The notes below the pieces were generated by a model. It did not search any database and was not told the DNA's origin. It saw only the letters and a list, made by a program, of their open reading frames with translations. This document shows, piece after piece, positions 16,287 to 24,957 of a stretch of 37,312 nt of DNA. Numbering within the stretch: the first letter of the stretch is position 1; each line of letters starts with the position of its first letter. Both the position numbers and the translations under genes were made by a program. The stretch is from Actinomycetota bacterium. GTDB lineage: Bacteria; Actinomycetota; Geothermincolia; Geothermincolales; RBG-13-55-18. Location of the stretch: NCBI GenBank assembly GCA_015711955.1, contig JACVJK010000015.1:1-37312 (forward strand), in the 5' to 3' direction.

Positions 16287-17335
16287 GTAGAGGCTCGCAA
16301 GTAGTGCGGGATCCCCATTCAAATCGCCTCCAGTTATAGATGGTCGGAGAGAGGCAGCACGTTATTGGCTGTACAGGAGTGATCCCGACCCTGCTTCATG
16401 TAGCGCAAGAACATCGACCCCATCTTCAAAACCGTGGAGGGCATCCTCGGCATGTCCGCGGAAAACGTGGTCGTGGCCGTACGATCGCCGTGGGGCGAAA
16501 CCTACCTAAAAGGTATCATGCCCCATGAAGCCCAGGAAATGCTCCGGGAGCAGGAAATGGACTGTCAACCCGCAAATCAAGGTCTATGGCATGCGGTTAG
16601 GATCTGCGGGTACGGTCATTACGAACCAGTGGGCTTTCTTCATGCGGGAGATGACGGTGACCACGCCATCGAAAGGGTGAGAGGCATTCTCCGTGCCCAT
16701 ATTATGCGAACCACCGTCGCCGCCATCGGGACATCCTTTCCGCCCGGGTGATGGGAGTCGGCATGAAAAGGGGGCGGTGGAGACCCGGTCATTACCTGGC
16801 ACCCCTCTCCCCACCCTGGTTTGCACGAGGAAAGGGTAGAGGGCGAAGGTTTACGCTCACCGAGGAGGGAGAGTGTGACTTCCCCGCTGACGCACCCCGG
16901 GCGGCCCGAAGGCCTACTACCGATGCAAGTGGGACCTAAAGAGGGGCGTCACCTTGAACGCCACGACCTGAAGGAGGATAGCGCTGCCCAGCCCTATGAT
17001 GGAAGCAGTGCCGTAAGCGGTGCGAAAAAGAATTGGGGGACATGATTCCCAAAGCGGTGGAGGAGGACCAACGCCGCAGCCGGACGGCTTTCTCCTACCT
17101 TAACGAGATCGCCGACATGGAGAGCGCGCGGGAACAATCGGCCTGACGGGGGTTGGAAGAACCCCAGTGACGCACATAAGCAAGATGGGCCTGAGGATGA
17201 ACCACTGAACGCTGGACATTTTCTCCTGGAAGGGGAAATGGCCCAGGGAATTTTAGAGAAGGCTTTCCGTCTGCAAAAGCACCGCTGTTTGGGAAGCGTA
17301 ATGGCTGGGGACCTTGCAGGTGGAGACTCAAACAC
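16287..17335 (+). pseudogene. Degenerate full-length paralogue of the CxxC protein encoded at 18962-20044
   Basis: Pieces in several frames align in order with the intact gene. They run from CGIPIQIAS (matching CGVPLYIAT) to KNIDPIFKTVEGILGM (DNIWRKMEILSGL), EMDCQPANQGL (EIDWQPLNFGL) and GYGHYEPVGFLHAGDDGDH (GYGRYEVISYQNRGDQDDH). Next come YYRCKWDLKRGV (GRFRWNTELGV), a segment like RRIALPSPMMEAV, then KELGDMIPKAVEEDQ (ELVESHGPDFARHIIQ) and GEMAQGILEKAF (GAAQGFFENIRG). At least three in-frame stops (for example 16312-16314 and before KNIDPIF) and several frameshifts interrupt it. A ribosome binding site (GGGAGGAGAAG) precedes GTA at 16287, perhaps a mutated GTG start. It is clearly non-functional and lies on the same strand as the intact copy, on the other side of the thiolase gene. 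Confidence 0.8.
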
Positions 17336-17381
17336 ACGAACGCTGCATCGCCGTACCTCGAGGGACCGGTCGAAAACAAGC

Positions 17382-17401
17382 GGGGCGGCCTCAGCCGCCC
17401 C
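17382..17401 (-). terminator. Probable intrinsic terminator of the thiolase gene
   Basis: A perfect 8-bp stem GGGGCGGC / GCCGCCCC with a 4-base loop lies 27 bases after the thiolase stop codon. On the minus strand it is followed by GCTTGTTTTCG, a moderate T-tract. Confidence 0.75.
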
Positions 17402-17427
17402 GCCGATAATTATTTGGCAACATCACC

Positions 17428-18615
17428 TCACTTCTCCACCTTTTCCCAAAGGGTTGCGTTGGCGTTACCGAAGCCGCCGCAAAGGGTGGCCACCCCGTAC
17501 TTGGCCTCGGGGTAATCTTTCTTCATGATGTTGTTGAGGGTTATGACTATACGACATCCCGACTCTCCCAGGGGATGCCCCAAGGCCAGCGCTCCGCCCC
17601 AGACGTTTATGTTATCGAAGGGAGCATTGTGGCCTATCCCCAGCTCCCGTATGACCGCCAGGGCCTGGGTCCCGAAGGCCTCGTTCAACTCCCACAGGTC
17701 AATGTCCTTGACCGTGAGGCCTTTTCTCTCCAAAAGCTTGCGCACCGCATAGACGGGACCGATGCCCATGATGGTGGGATCACAACCCGCCATGCAGCCT
17801 CCGGCGTACTTGAGGTGATAATCCAGCCCTAACTCGTCGGCCTTCTCCCGGCTCATGAGCAAGGCCGCACAGGCTCCCACCGTCAACGGGGAACTTATGG
17901 CCGCGGTCACGATGCCGTCGGGTTTGAAGGCTGGTTTCAGCTGGGCCATCTGCTCCAGGCTGGGGTTGTCCCTTATCCACTGGTCCCGATCCACCATGAT
18001 CTCGTTACCGTTCTCGTCCAGCCCTGGTACCGGCACGATTTCGTCCTTGAACTTTCCGGCGTCCCTCGCCTCTCTAGCCTTGATGTGGCTCCAGTAGGCC
18101 ATCAACTCGGCATCCTCCCGAGAGATGTTGTAAACCTGAGCGATCTTTTCCGCCGTCATCCCCATGGGGAGCTCCAGGGGGTTATAGTACTCGGCAATCC
18201 TGGGAGGGATATCCATGTTCATGGCCATGGGGACGTTCATCATGTCCTCGACCCCTGAGGCTATGAATATGTCCCCCTCGCCGCACATGATGGCCCTGGC
18301 CGCGTGCTCGATGGCGCTCATCCCGGAGGGGCACTGCTGGCAGATCCCGTTGGTGGGCACGCTCTCCGGAAGGCCCGAGGCCAACCAGCCCAATCGGGCT
18401 ATATCGTTCTGCATGCCAGTCTGGTTTGCGGTGCCGCAAAACACCGCGTCCACGTCCTCCGGCTTCACCTGGGGGTTCCTCTCGAAGAGGGCCTTGTACA
18501 CATAAGTCAGTAGCTCGTCCGGGCGGCGATTACGAAACCATCCTTTCTCCGGATGGGCCCGGCAGTTGGCGGTCCTTACACCATCCACCAGCACGCACTC
18601 TCTCAGCTCTGCCAT
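17428..18615 (-). CDS. Thiolase (acetyl-CoA acyltransferase / acetyl-CoA acetyltransferase family)
   Basis: This 395-residue enzyme catalyses thiolytic cleavage of 3-ketoacyl-CoA or the reverse condensation. It has the acyl-accepting Cys at about residue 95 (ICQQCPSGMSA), NEAFGTQALAV, the catalytic His at about 347 (GHPLGESG) and the second catalytic Cys at about 379 (ATLCGGFGNA). Length and motif order fit the degradative or biosynthetic thiolases; the class cannot be settled by eye. The start at 18615 (MAELREC) follows GAGGTAAG; the longer frame to 18660 is not needed. A perfect TATAAT lies at 18700-18705 and a strong hairpin follows the gene, so it is probably a single-gene transcript. A GGTCAT half-site next to the -10 hints at TetR control. 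Confidence 0.95.
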   Translation of the reverse strand: MAELRECVLVDGVRTANCRAHPEKGWFRNRRPDELLTYVYKALFERNPQVKPEDVDAVFCGTANQTGMQNDIARLGWLASGLPESVPTNGICQQCPSGMSAIEHAARAIMCGEGDIFIASGVEDMMNVPMAMNMDIPPRIAEYYNPLELPMGMTAEKIAQVYNISREDAELMAYWSHIKAREARDAGKFKDEIVPVPGLDENGNEIMVDRDQWIRDNPSLEQMAQLKPAFKPDGIVTAAISSPLTVGACAALLMSREKADELGLDYHLKYAGGCMAGCDPTIMGIGPVYAVRKLLERKGLTVKDIDLWELNEAFGTQALAVIRELGIGHNAPFDNINVWGGALALGHPLGESGCRIVITLNNIMKKDYPEAKYGVATLCGGFGNANATLWEKVEK

Positions 18616-18961
18616 GTTTCTTACCTCGCTTTCTCTCCCAAAACCTGCACCGACCCACAACCTCGCTTACCGCTGGGTAACCAACAACAGGTATGACCAA
18701 TTATAACAAAAAGCCCAAGCCATATGTCCCTTCACATGAAAGGACCATTTTCTTGCAATGTCCGCGCGCCTCGTTCTTCCTCCGACCCCGTGGATTCAAC
18801 CGTGAAGGTCCCGTGTACGATAAAAATAAATGGTGGAAGACAACAACAGTCCCACGACTGGAAGACCTGCGGACTGACGGACGGGACCTGGCACAGAGAA
18901 TAGGAAAAGGTATTCGTGCTTGGTCGCCTCGCGACGAAAAAGCCATACCGGGAAGATGTTC
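18616..18961. other. Divergent intergenic region between thiolase and CxxC-protein genes
   Basis: This 346-base stretch carries the thiolase promoter (minus-strand -10 TATAAT at 18700-18705) and the leader of the plus-strand gene starting at 18962. No other gene is supported. Confidence 0.5.
18694..18705 (-). promoter_or_regulatory. Thiolase -10 box with adjacent GGTCAT half-site
   Basis: On the minus strand a perfect TATAAT (18700-18705) is immediately followed by TGGTCAT (18693-18699). The -35 is weak (GGACAT or GGGACA at 18-19 bases). The half-site matches those of the TetR-type operators at 1470-1540 and 13499-13513. Only one half-site is present, so operator function is uncertain. Confidence 0.4.
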
Positions 18962-20044
18962 ATGGAACCGAGGATTGAGCGCTGCCCCCGCTGTGGGGTA
19001 CCCCTCTATATAGCCACGGAACACTCTTGGCTGGACAGCGGCGCCATCGTGCAGACCCACTCGCCAACGGTAAGGCCCTATTTCTTGGAATGCGAAGGAT
19101 TTGACAACATATGGAGGAAAATGGAAATCCTTTCCGGCTTACCCCTGGAAAGAGAGATAATTGAGAGCAAGAGGAGGAACGTAAAGATCTACCTACTCCG
19201 GCATTTCCCGGACCGCATCAGGAAAGCATTAGAAAAGAGGGAGATAGACTGGCAACCCCTCAACTTCGGGTTGAGGCTCATCGCCAGGCTGGCAGGATAC
19301 GGACGCTATGAGGTGATCAGCTATCAGAACCGGGGCGACCAAGACGATCACATAACCGAGACCGTATTACACCCCATCTCCCGACCCCTGGCATGTGGAA
19401 ATATGGTGGCGGCCTTCGAGATCCTCTTTGGCAGGGCTCTTGACGTCACCTACCGGGATTTGGAGGAGGATCTCTTGGAGATCACCGCCTTTCCCTCCCC
19501 CGAGGACAGGAGCGATGAAGGGGGGGCGAGGATGTACTTCTATCGACCCGGGGGTGTCGAACATACTCGCTGCACGGAATGCGGCGTTCCCGAAGAGCTC
19601 GGGCGCTTTCGTTGGAACACGGAGTTAGGCGTGGTGTGGGATACCAACACCGGCATAAGGATGGCCATCATGGGGCCAGAGCTGGAAAGCCTCTTCAGGG
19701 AGCTAGTGGAAAGCCATGGTCCGGATTTCGCAAGACACATCATCCAAGCGACCAGGGATTACTCTTTATCGGCCTTCCGGAATCTTTCGGAGGACCCCGA
19801 GCAATGGCGCAAGGAGATAGCTATAAGGGGCTTGGGTGAGGTGCGGGAATTTACCTTCTACAAGGGGGGTGCATACGTGAAGGTGGTCCAGGCGGGCCTA
19901 CACCACGTCCTGGTGGGGGCTGCCCAGGGGTTCTTCGAGAACATCAGGGGATATGAAACATCGGTGGACTGGGAGTACACCGAGGAAGGTTCCGTGGAGA
20001 TAGAGATAAAGCCCAAGAACCTCTTGTCGCAATCGACGCCCTAG
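18962..20044 (+). CDS. Uncharacterised protein with two CxxC motifs
   Basis: I do not recognise this family. The 360-residue protein (from ATG 18962, with GGGAAG six bases upstream) begins with a zinc-ribbon- or rubredoxin-like knuckle, RCPRCGVPLYIAT, with Cys at about residues 8 and 11. A second CxxC lies near residue 202 (RCTECGVPEEL). Between them is a mixed helix/strand region with DNIWRKMEILSGLP, EIDWQPLNFGLR and GYGRYEVISYQNRGDQDDH. The C-terminal third contains a helical stretch and strands around GLHHVLVGAAQGFFENIRG. No signal peptide or membrane segment is seen. The four Cys could bind one zinc or iron. A dead paralogue lies at 16287-17335, so the family expanded locally. It is convergent with the ferredoxin-like gene. 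Function is unknown. Confidence 0.85.
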   Translation: MEPRIERCPRCGVPLYIATEHSWLDSGAIVQTHSPTVRPYFLECEGFDNIWRKMEILSGLPLEREIIESKRRNVKIYLLRHFPDRIRKALEKREIDWQPLNFGLRLIARLAGYGRYEVISYQNRGDQDDHITETVLHPISRPLACGNMVAAFEILFGRALDVTYRDLEEDLLEITAFPSPEDRSDEGGARMYFYRPGGVEHTRCTECGVPEELGRFRWNTELGVVWDTNTGIRMAIMGPELESLFRELVESHGPDFARHIIQATRDYSLSAFRNLSEDPEQWRKEIAIRGLGEVREFTFYKGGAYVKVVQAGLHHVLVGAAQGFFENIRGYETSVDWEYTEEGSVEIEIKPKNLLSQSTP

Positions 20045-20168
20045 GTCTTGGCACATTGAAACTTAAAATCCCGAAGCATGCCATTTAATCGCAAGCACAA
20101 TGGGGGTCTTCTGGTTCGCTGCCGCCTCGAGCCAGCGACGGCCCTCACGCCTCGCCATCACCAGGACT

Positions 20169-21062
20169 TCACAACAACCCTTCGTTCCCCTCAACACCAT
20201 CGTCCATCATCTCGACTCCTCCACCACCCCTTCGTACCATACGGGCAGCTTGCCTAGGACAGCGGGAGGCGCAAAGCCCACAACCCCTGCAGTTCAGCGG
20301 CACCGCTTTTCCCGCCACGATAACCCTCTCCTCAAAGGGGCACGCCTCCACGCAGCTCCCACAACCGACGCACCTCGCCTCCTCGGTGTAGGAACGGTGA
20401 TCCCCATCGATGAGCCTCATCCCCTCGGTTTTGAACACCCGATATCCGATCACCGGAATGCAAGCTTCCTTGCAGCAGTTGCAGATCACGAAGTAATTTC
20501 GGGATCCGCGGTAATACATATGTCGATAGATCCCCGGAGCCATCCCCTGCCGGTAACACTCCCTCACGATCTGTTTGGCTTCTTCCTTGTCAATGACCCT
20601 GTAGTCTTGCGGGAAGAGTTCCAGCCATATGGGCGCGCCCTCTGCGATCACGATGTCCGTCTCCAAAGGATGGTGGCAACCCGCCTTCTCCTTGATCGCC
20701 AACCGGCAACGGCAGGGCCCCACGGCGATGGAGCCCTCATGCTCTGGCAGCCCATCGATGAAACGCATGACCTCCTCCAAGGCCATGAACTGACCGGCGA
20801 TGGCATGTTCGGCCAAGAATTTGGCCACACTGCGATAAAGGAGTTTTCGTGTGCTCCCCAAGCGTACCAGCGGGGTACGGAAGACATACCAGAAAACTTT
20901 CAGCAGTTGCACTTCGAATCTCGCATAGAACCTCAGGAGTGCCAGCCGAAGCCTGCTTCTTTTCGCCACCAGGATGTCCGGAAGGTGCAGTAAAGCGAGT
21001 TGATACATGACACTTGGAAGGTAAAAGACCAAGATCGAAGCCCTGCATTTATTCTCTCTCAT
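20169..21062 (-). CDS. Cysteine-rich protein with two 4Fe-4S ferredoxin motifs
   Basis: This 297-residue protein is probably an electron carrier or oxidoreductase subunit. The C-terminal part (about residues 230-275) contains two classical 4Fe-4S motifs, CVGCGSCVEACP and CRGCGLCASRCP. Upstream lie further Cys clusters: PCRCRLAI with GCHHP (about 116-132) and ICNCCKEAC (about 194-202), which may hold an additional cluster. The first 70 residues are rich in basic and hydrophobic residues (LALLRFYARFEVQLLKVFW) and may associate with the membrane; no signal peptide cleavage site is evident. The start at 21062 follows GGGAGGGAGCAG. The partner and substrate are unknown. It lies downstream of ispF after a 221-base gap, so it is probably a separate unit. 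Confidence 0.85.
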   Translation of the reverse strand: MRENKCRASILVFYLPSVMYQLALLHLPDILVAKRSRLRLALLRFYARFEVQLLKVFWYVFRTPLVRLGSTRKLLYRSVAKFLAEHAIAGQFMALEEVMRFIDGLPEHEGSIAVGPCRCRLAIKEKAGCHHPLETDIVIAEGAPIWLELFPQDYRVIDKEEAKQIVRECYRQGMAPGIYRHMYYRGSRNYFVICNCCKEACIPVIGYRVFKTEGMRLIDGDHRSYTEEARCVGCGSCVEACPFEERVIVAGKAVPLNCRGCGLCASRCPRQAARMVRRGGGGVEMMDDGVEGNEGLL

Positions 21063-21283
21063 CTGCTCCCTCCCTGAAAAAACGGAAAACTCTAGCCCCG
21101 GCCCCCGGCTCCATCAGCGATCCTAGCCATCATCGGGACTAAACCAAGTTCACCGCCGAGCTCCAATATCTCCTTCCGTGCCCCGGATATCTGTCTCGGA
21201 TCATGTCCGTGCTTGAGCCACCCAAGACCGCCCCTCACAGCCATGGTAGAGGGAAGCCCGCCTCAGATCGGTGGCGGGAGACA

Positions 21284-21772
21284 TTAGGACGCCCTTTCCA
21301 CCAGCACCACGGCTAGGGCCGCGATGCCCTCTCCCCTTCCGGTGAACCCCATGCCTTCTGTGGTGGTGGGCTTCAAGGCAACATCCTCTTGGTCCAGGCC
21401 CAGAACTTCCGCCAGGTTTTCCCTCATCTCCTCCACGTAGGGCGAGAGCCTCGGCTCCTGGGCCACCACAACGCAGTCCAGATTCAATACCTGGTATCCT
21501 CTTTCCGTCACCAATCTCTTGACCCTTTCCAATAAGGCCATACTGGATATGCCCTCGAACCTCGGGTCGTCATCGGGGAAGTGGTGGCCTATATCCCTTT
21601 CCCCCACCGCCCCCAAAAGGGCATCCATTACCGCATGGACCAACACATCGGCGTCGGAGTGCCCTTCAAGTCCACGTGCGTAGGGGATCTCCACACCCCC
21701 CAGAACCAGCTTTCTGCCCACCCGAAAGGCATGGGCATCAAAGCCCATTCCCACCCTCATCTTGGAAGCCAT
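21284..21772 (-). CDS. ispF: 2-C-methyl-D-erythritol 2,4-cyclodiphosphate synthase IspF
   Basis: IspF catalyses the fifth step of the MEP isoprenoid pathway, cyclising CDP-methylerythritol 2-phosphate with release of CMP. The 162-residue length is normal. Metal-binding residues are visible in GFDAHAF (Asp and His) and GHSDADVLVHAVMDALLGA, with the conserved DIGHHFPD and the CMP-site segment KPTTTEGMGFTGRGEGI. The start at 21772 follows GGAGG and GAGGGGAG. It is 39 bases downstream of ispD, and the two are adjacent in many bacteria, so cotranscription is likely. Confidence 0.97.
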   Translation of the reverse strand: MASKMRVGMGFDAHAFRVGRKLVLGGVEIPYARGLEGHSDADVLVHAVMDALLGAVGERDIGHHFPDDDPRFEGISSMALLERVKRLVTERGYQVLNLDCVVVAQEPRLSPYVEEMRENLAEVLGLDQEDVALKPTTTEGMGFTGRGEGIAALAVVLVERAS

Positions 21773-21811
21773 CTCCCCTCAAACCTCCGGATTCCCCGAT
21801 GCACGATCCCA

Positions 21812-22537
21812 TCATCCCGGATGATCCCCTTTAAAGCCCTGAACATCAGGGATCACCCCCGCGGATAACAGTGCCTCGGCCACCACCACATCAGAGGGAT
21901 ATGTGATCTTGATGTTGGTCACCTCGCCCCTCACCACCCTCACACGATAGCGGTATCTCTCCAGCAGCGAGGCGTCGTCGGTGGCCCACACCCCTTCCCG
22001 CCTGGCGCGCTCATGAGAATCCAAGAGGGCGAATGCTTGGAAACACTGAGGTGTCTGTACGGCCCACAACCTCCTCCTCTCTGGCGTGCGTATGACCCAT
22101 CCTCCTTCCACTTCCTTGATGGTGTCCACCACTGGCACCGCAGCGATGACCGCGTCGGTGTCCCGCATGGCTCCTATAACCCTACGAATGAGGGAGGGCC
22201 CGGCGAAGGGCCGGGCACCGTCATGGACCAACACCAACTCCTCGTCACCCGGCAACGCCTTTAGGGCTCGGTAGACCGACTCTTGACGATGTTCTCCTCC
22301 CTCCACCACCTCGATGACCTTCGTCAAGCCATAAGGTTTCACGATTTCCCTTTCAGCTCTCTCAACCTCTCCCGGGTTAACCGCCACCACGATGCCGCTC
22401 ACATCCTCGCAGGCTTGGAGGTTGATGAGGGAACGGGCCAGGACTGGAACACCGGCCAGCGTCAGAAACTGCTTTCCTCCTTCTTGTCCCAATCTCTCAC
22501 CCTTGCCAGCGCCGGCCACCACGGCCACCGTCTTCAT
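21812..22537 (-). CDS. ispD: 2-C-methyl-D-erythritol 4-phosphate cytidylyltransferase IspD
   Basis: IspD transfers CMP to methylerythritol 4-phosphate, the third step of the MEP pathway. The 241-residue protein starts with the nucleotide-binding loop VAGAGKGERLGQ and GGKQFLTLAGVPV. It also shows VLVHDGARPF, AVPVVDTIKEV and TPQCFQA, and ends with KITYPSDVVVAEALL. The open frame extends to 22591, but ATG 22537 (MKTVAVVAGAG) has an excellent GGGAGGATAAGC site and matches the family start. It sits between the PIN/TRAM gene and ispF in the usual order. Confidence 0.97.
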   Translation of the reverse strand: MKTVAVVAGAGKGERLGQEGGKQFLTLAGVPVLARSLINLQACEDVSGIVVAVNPGEVERAEREIVKPYGLTKVIEVVEGGEHRQESVYRALKALPGDEELVLVHDGARPFAGPSLIRRVIGAMRDTDAVIAAVPVVDTIKEVEGGWVIRTPERRRLWAVQTPQCFQAFALLDSHERARREGVWATDDASLLERYRYRVRVVRGEVTNIKITYPSDVVVAEALLSAGVIPDVQGFKGDHPG

Positions 22538-22683
22538 GCTTATCCTCCCTTCGAGAACCGCGGTAAGAGACCCTCGCCCATAGGGTGACAACTTTCGGGC
22601 GACGTCGAGCCTCGGGGCAAAAGCGAACCTCTCCGAGTGATTTCCCGCTGAACCACGCTCCTAAGACCCCAAAAGACCGAGCC

Positions 22684-23769
22684 TTACCGGAAAGCCCCCT
22701 TCTCCGGCTTGAGGGAGCAGAATATCATCCTGCCCGCCGAAGTTTGCAAAACGCTGGTCACCAGCGCCTCCACATCCTTACCGATGAGCTCCCTGCCTCC
22801 CTCCACCACCACCATGGTACCGTCCTCCAGGTATCCCACTCCTTGACCAGGTTCCTTGCCCTCCCGGACGATGCTCACTTTAATGTTTTCGCCGGGAAGG
22901 ACCACCGGGCGCACCGCTGCTGCCAGCTCGTTAATATTTAGGACCTTCACCCCCTGAAGCTCAGCCACCTTTTTCAAGTTGAAATCCGTGGTGATGATGG
23001 GGACATCCATTATGCGAGCCAATGAGATCAGCGTGGCATCCACGGTGGCGTGCTCCTCTATTGACATGTCCTCGATCCTAACCTCGGGAAATCCCAATTC
23101 CTTCATTCTCGCCACCATATCCAAACCCCGACGTCCCCGAGTCCTTTTCAAGGGGTCCTCGGAATCGGCAATCCTCTGGAGCTCATGGAGCACGAAACGA
23201 GGGATTATCAAGATCCCTTCCAAGAAACCTGTACGGCAGAGCTCCACTATCCGCCCGTCGATAAGGGCACTGGTGTCCACTAATTTCTCGCCGTGCTTTT
23301 TAACCTCGCTGGTGTCGACCTTGGAAGCATTGAAGGATAGCCCCGGCCTGAACAAACTGATGATTTCGTCCCTTTTTTGGACCGCCACCACATAGCCCAG
23401 CGAACCGGTGACCACGTAAAGTGCCGCTCCGAAGATCCACCCCGGATAGGAACGAAAGAGGACCATGGAGGGAAAGAAGGCTATCAAGAATCCGGTGATG
23501 ATGCCCAAGGCCCCCATGAGGAGATCCACTCCGGGAACATCCTCGATCCTCTTCTGGAAGCGATGTAGCATCCTGGCAAGGACGCGTCCGCTCACCCCAC
23601 CCAGAACATAACCCAGCCCTAAGAACACGATGAAAGACAGGATGAAGCCGATGACAGTATAGACTGGGTCCAGCTCTTTGAGGTACGTCCGCCTCGCCAG
23701 GTCACCCACCTCATAGCCCCCGATCCCGCCAGCCAGCATGAAAAGTAGGCGGACTATGAGGACGACCAT
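22684..23769 (-). CDS. Membrane-anchored PIN/TRAM domain protein (YacL-like)
   Basis: This is a conserved putative RNA-binding nuclease anchored in the membrane (361 residues). The first 135 residues or so contain about four transmembrane helices (for example VYTVIGFILSFIVFLGLGYV). A PIN domain follows, with catalytic Asp in VDTSALIDGRI, further acidic residues near HATVDATLISLA and TTDFNL. A C-terminal TRAM domain (VLPGENIKVSIVREG; GVGYLEDGTMVVVEGG) may bind RNA. This is the YacL family, found next to carD/ispD/ispF or disA in Gram-positive genomes. The cellular target is not established. The start at 23769 has GAGAGGGG immediately before it. Confidence 0.93.
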   Translation of the reverse strand: MVVLIVRLLFMLAGGIGGYEVGDLARRTYLKELDPVYTVIGFILSFIVFLGLGYVLGGVSGRVLARMLHRFQKRIEDVPGVDLLMGALGIITGFLIAFFPSMVLFRSYPGWIFGAALYVVTGSLGYVVAVQKRDEIISLFRPGLSFNASKVDTSEVKKHGEKLVDTSALIDGRIVELCRTGFLEGILIIPRFVLHELQRIADSEDPLKRTRGRRGLDMVARMKELGFPEVRIEDMSIEEHATVDATLISLARIMDVPIITTDFNLKKVAELQGVKVLNINELAAAVRPVVLPGENIKVSIVREGKEPGQGVGYLEDGTMVVVEGGRELIGKDVEALVTSVLQTSAGRMIFCSLKPEKGAFR

Positions 23770-23891
23770 CCCCTCTCAGCCTTGCCGGCTTACCCACCTC
23801 CTCCCACCGACCTCAACCATGAATGTGCCCGCAAATATGACCTGGTTTACCCTTGGGAAGAGAACTCCTTTGGCTTGCCTATCCTCGTGTT

Positions 23892-24383
23892 TCATGAGGA
23901 AGTTTGCGTCGTGAAGACCTCCTCGATCATGCGGTAGGCTTCCTCAGCCTCCACGTCTATAGCGTACATGAGCTCGCTAGCGAGAATCTCCCGGGCTTGC
24001 TGAAGCATGCGTTTCTCTCCAGAGGAAAGGCCTTTCTCCATGTCTCTCAGGGTAAGGTTCCTCACCACCTCAGCCACTTGAAAAATGTCCCCGCTCTTCA
24101 GCTTCTCGCGGTTCTTCTTGAAGCGATGATTCCAATTGGAGGGCATGGGAGTCATCTCCCCACTCAGTATGTCGAAGACCTTGTCCACTTCCTCCTTGCT
24201 GATCACTGTGCGCAGCCCCACCTGCTGATAATTGTCGGCTGGCACCATTACCTTGAGGTTACCCTTGTTCATCCGCAACACGAAGTACTTCTTGGTCTCC
24301 CCCTCCACCAACCTCTCGGATATCTCCTCGATAACCCCGGCTCCGTGGTGAGGATAAACGACTATGTCTCCCACCTCGAACAT
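23892..24383 (-). CDS. carD: CarD family transcriptional regulator
   Basis: CarD binds the RNA polymerase beta subunit and stabilises open promoter complexes, notably at rRNA promoters. The N-terminal Tudor-like RNAP interaction domain is seen at about residues 1-60 (FEVGDIVVYPHHGAGVIEEI, KKYFVLRMNKGNLKVMVPAD). The rest is the helical DNA-binding part, including MPSNWNHRFKKNREKLKSGD and LSSGEKRMLQQAREILASEL. ATG 24383 follows GAGGTG at seven bases; GTG 24392 is an alternative. Length (163) fits the actinobacterial/firmicute type. The neighbour order carD-PIN/TRAM-ispD-ispF is classic. Confidence 0.96.
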   Translation of the reverse strand: MFEVGDIVVYPHHGAGVIEEISERLVEGETKKYFVLRMNKGNLKVMVPADNYQQVGLRTVISKEEVDKVFDILSGEMTPMPSNWNHRFKKNREKLKSGDIFQVAEVVRNLTLRDMEKGLSSGEKRMLQQAREILASELMYAIDVEAEEAYRMIEEVFTTQTSS

Positions 24384-24447
24384 CTCTACCACCTCACACC
24401 GGACCTAAAGACCTCGACGTACTCCGCTTGCAAAAAACCGAAAACGG

Positions 24448-24467
24448 GCCTCGCCTACCGCCGAGGC
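24448..24467 (-). terminator. Hairpin downstream of the 135-codon gene, possible terminator
   Basis: A 6-bp stem GCCTCG / CGAGGC with an 8-base loop lies about 70 bases after the stop at 24538. On the minus strand it is followed by CCCGTTTTCGGTTTTTTGC. The T-tract starts a few bases late, so termination or attenuation before carD is plausible but not certain. Confidence 0.45.
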
Positions 24468-24537
24468 GAAATTCTTTCTACCGGCTCTTCCCCCGAATCC
24501 CTCGCGAAAAAGGAACCACGGTATTGACAAGGAAGCG

Positions 24538-24933
24538 TTATGTTAGGCTGTAGACTCCCAGCGTGTTGATCCTATCGTTTTCCCTCTCCAGGACGGACTG
24601 TAAGTCCAGTTCGAGAAGGCAACACACGGCCGCCAGATAGAAAAGGGCATTGCCTATCTCGGTCTCGATGACGTCAGAACAGCTGGAACATGGACGGCCC
24701 TGAAGATGTGACTTGACGTATTCGGCTACTTGGGAAAAACTTACATTCTCAGGAACTTCCTGTTTGCTGGCTTCGATTCTCACACAACCGCAACTCGTGA
24801 CGGTTTTGGCCAAAGCCCTGTTCACCCGCGTTGCGGCTTCCTGGAGCTTCGTCATGACGTCCAGGATACTTCTGTTACGCACCAAGTACTCGGATACCGT
24901 CTTCTGAAAATCTGAACAATCGGCCTTCTTCAT
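24538..24933 (-). CDS. Conserved small protein of unknown function with a MazG-like C-terminal motif
   Basis: This 131-residue, largely helical protein starts at ATG 24933 (GGAGG five bases upstream). Cys residues occur in VTSCGCVRI and PCSSCSDVIE. The C-terminal stretch ETEIGNALFYLAAVCCLLEL resembles the EExxD...LFYLA helix of MazG-type nucleotide pyrophosphohydrolases, but with Asn where the metal-binding Asp would be. Homologues seem to occur next to housekeeping genes in other Gram-positive anaerobes; I cannot give a reliable family name. It has its own near-consensus promoter (24958-24987), and lies between disA and carD. Confidence 0.75.
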   Translation of the reverse strand: MKKADCSDFQKTVSEYLVRNRSILDVMTKLQEAATRVNRALAKTVTSCGCVRIEASKQEVPENVSFSQVAEYVKSHLQGRPCSSCSDVIETEIGNALFYLAAVCCLLELDLQSVLERENDRINTLGVYSLT

Positions 24934-24957
24934 AGCGACCTCCATTCACTTTCAAAT

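Noticed and set aside
20100-20993. 297-codon plus-strand open frame
   Set aside because: It is antisense to the 4Fe-4S gene, which has clear ferredoxin motifs and a ribosome binding site. The plus-strand translation has no domain.
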